Positions 63,158-64,000 of a stretch of 64,000 bases of DNA are shown one piece after another. The stretch is from Microbacteriaceae bacterium (lineage in GTDB: Bacteria; Actinomycetota; Actinomycetes; Actinomycetales; Microbacteriaceae). A model generated the notes under the pieces. The model ran no database searches. It was given only the letters and a program-made list of their open reading frames with translations, and was not told where the DNA came from. The number at the start of each line of letters is the position of its first letter. Position 1 is the stretch's first letter. The DNA lies in NCBI GenBank assembly GCA_004297935.1, contig SCRE01000015.1:39598-103597 (forward strand), written 5' to 3'. A program made the position numbers and the translations under genes.

Positions 63158-64000
63158 TTACGGCTTCGGAATCGACGTGTACGAGTCCGGCCGGCGGTCC
63201 CGGTAGAACTGCCAATCGTTACGCACCCGGCGCACCATGTCCAGATCCAGATCACGAATCACGACCTCCTCATGCTCACCACTGCCATACCCACCGACAA
63301 TGTTGCCCTGCGGATCCGCGAACTGACTATTCCCATAGAACGTCACAGCCTCATCGCCGTACTCGTTATCCTCACGCCCCACCCGATTCGGCGCCGCCAC
63401 GAAATAACCATTCGCCGCCGCCGCCGCAGGCTGCTCCAACTCCCACAACCGATTCGACAGCCCCGGCTTGGTCGCATTCGGATTGAACACGATCTGCGCC
63501 CCATTCAAACCCAGCTCACGCCACCCCTCCGGGAAATGCCGGTCATAACAGATATACACACCCACCGGCCCGACCGCCGTCCGGAACACCGGATACCCCA
63601 GATTCCCCGGACGGAAATAGAACTTCTCCCAAAACTTCTCCAAATGCGGAATGTGATGCTTGCGATACTTACCCAAAACACTGCCATCCGCATCCACCAC
63701 CACCGCCGTGTTGTAATACACCCCCGGCTGATCCTCCTCATAAATCGGCAGAACCATCACCATGCCCAGTTCCCTCGCCAACGCGGCGAAACGCTGCACA
63801 ATCGGACCATCCGCAGCCTCCGCATAGGAGTAATACTTCTTATCCTGCGTGATCCCGAAATACGGGCCGTAAAACAATTCCTGAAAACAAATCACCTGCG
63901 CCCCATCAGCAGCCGCCTCCCGCGCGAACCGCTCATGCCGATCCAGCATCGACCCCTTATCACCCGTCCACGCCGTCTGCGTAATCGCCACACGAACAAC
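63158..64000 (-). CDS. Nitrilase-superfamily N-carbamoyl hydrolase (beta-ureidopropionase-like; 5' partial)
   Basis: Carbon-nitrogen hydrolase releasing an amine, CO2 and ammonia from a ureido acid. The Glu-Lys-Cys triad is visible: Glu in VICFQELFYGPYFG, Lys in KYRKHHIPHLE, Cys in GVYICYDRHFPEG. The segment ITQDKKYYSYAE fits beta-ureidopropionases or N-carbamoylputrescine hydrolases. The frame is open to the window end, so a few N-terminal residues may be missing (the first GTG is at 63991). Codon usage differs from its neighbours: many codons end in T or G. Confidence 0.88.
   Translation of the reverse strand, partial: VVRVAITQTAWTGDKGSMLDRHERFAREAAADGAQVICFQELFYGPYFGITQDKKYYSYAEAADGPIVQRFAALARELGMVMVLPIYEEDQPGVYYNTAVVVDADGSVLGKYRKHHIPHLEKFWEKFYFRPGNLGYPVFRTAVGPVGVYICYDRHFPEGWRELGLNGAQIVFNPNATKPGLSNRLWELEQPAAAAANGYFVAAPNRVGREDNEYGDEAVTFYGNSQFADPQGNIVGGYGSGEHEEVVIRDLDLDMVRRVRNDWQFYRDRRPDSYTSIPKP

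Overview
The window comes from a high-GC Gram-positive chromosome. Gene content and style point to an actinobacterium of the Microbacteriaceae type: GTG/TTG starts with GGAGG-like sites, DUF222/HNH gene debris, an actinobacterial PaaR-like TetR, VapBC45-like genes and a CopD-CtaG fusion. No rRNA, tRNA, CRISPR array, prophage or complete transposase was seen.

Layout. 1-2000: KtrB/TrkH-type and TrkA-type potassium uptake genes, the first cut by the window edge. 2047-5709: a DUF5666-like membrane protein, a two-component system and proC, all on the minus strand. 5804-13747: a sugar locus with a GH36 alpha-galactosidase facing a LacI regulator, a GH32/68-like hydrolase and an AglEFG-like ABC importer without its ATPase. 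AAATCGATTT palindromes lie before the lacI gene and before the binding-protein gene, and the enzymes fit sucrose or raffinose use. 14002-19404: CDF exporter, tadA, upp, a cysteine-rich leader peptide followed by a winged-helix regulator, and an MFS exporter. 19456-23828: a broken DUF222/HNH gene, malate dehydrogenase and acyl-CoA oxidase. 24086-27863: DUF1697, VOC and YdeI-like proteins and RecQ. 28058-32455: a copper locus (membrane protein, YcnI, CopC, CopD-CtaG). 32598-38037: NmrA-like reductase, DMT transporter, serine hydrolase, alpha/beta hydrolase and LLM oxidoreductase. 38392-39043: remnants of two unrelated genes. 39055-42333: APC permease with a divergent GntR/FadR regulator and a cache-domain protein. 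42226-44719: Mrp, SufT-like, Rieske and 7Fe ferredoxin genes (iron-sulfur theme). 44659-45742: a VapBC45-like toxin-antitoxin module flanked by two versions of the fdxA 3' end. 45953-48085: DEAD-box RNA helicase. 48667-55500: phenylacetate catabolism (enoyl-CoA hydratase, paaE, paaD, paaC, paaB, paaA, divergent paaI and paaK). 55501-57870: accessory insert with an AAA/DUF4143 ATPase and a LuxR remnant. 57871-59858: PaaR-like TetR and a ThrE-type exporter. 60152-64000: NCS1 permease, M20 amidohydrolase and a nitrilase-family carbamoyl hydrolase, consistent with pyrimidine, hydantoin or ureide use.

The most notable non-gene signals are as follows. (1) A MITE of about 210 bp occurs twice, with terminal inverted repeats and 9-bp target duplications. 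(2) The toxin-antitoxin module is bracketed by fdxA 3'-end sequence. (3) Short tandem repeats (12-27 bp) cluster at gene starts. (4) Dispersed repeat elements are translated in frame inside the RNA helicase and RecQ. (5) A probably leaderless peptide ends in MCCRMCR ahead of a regulator.
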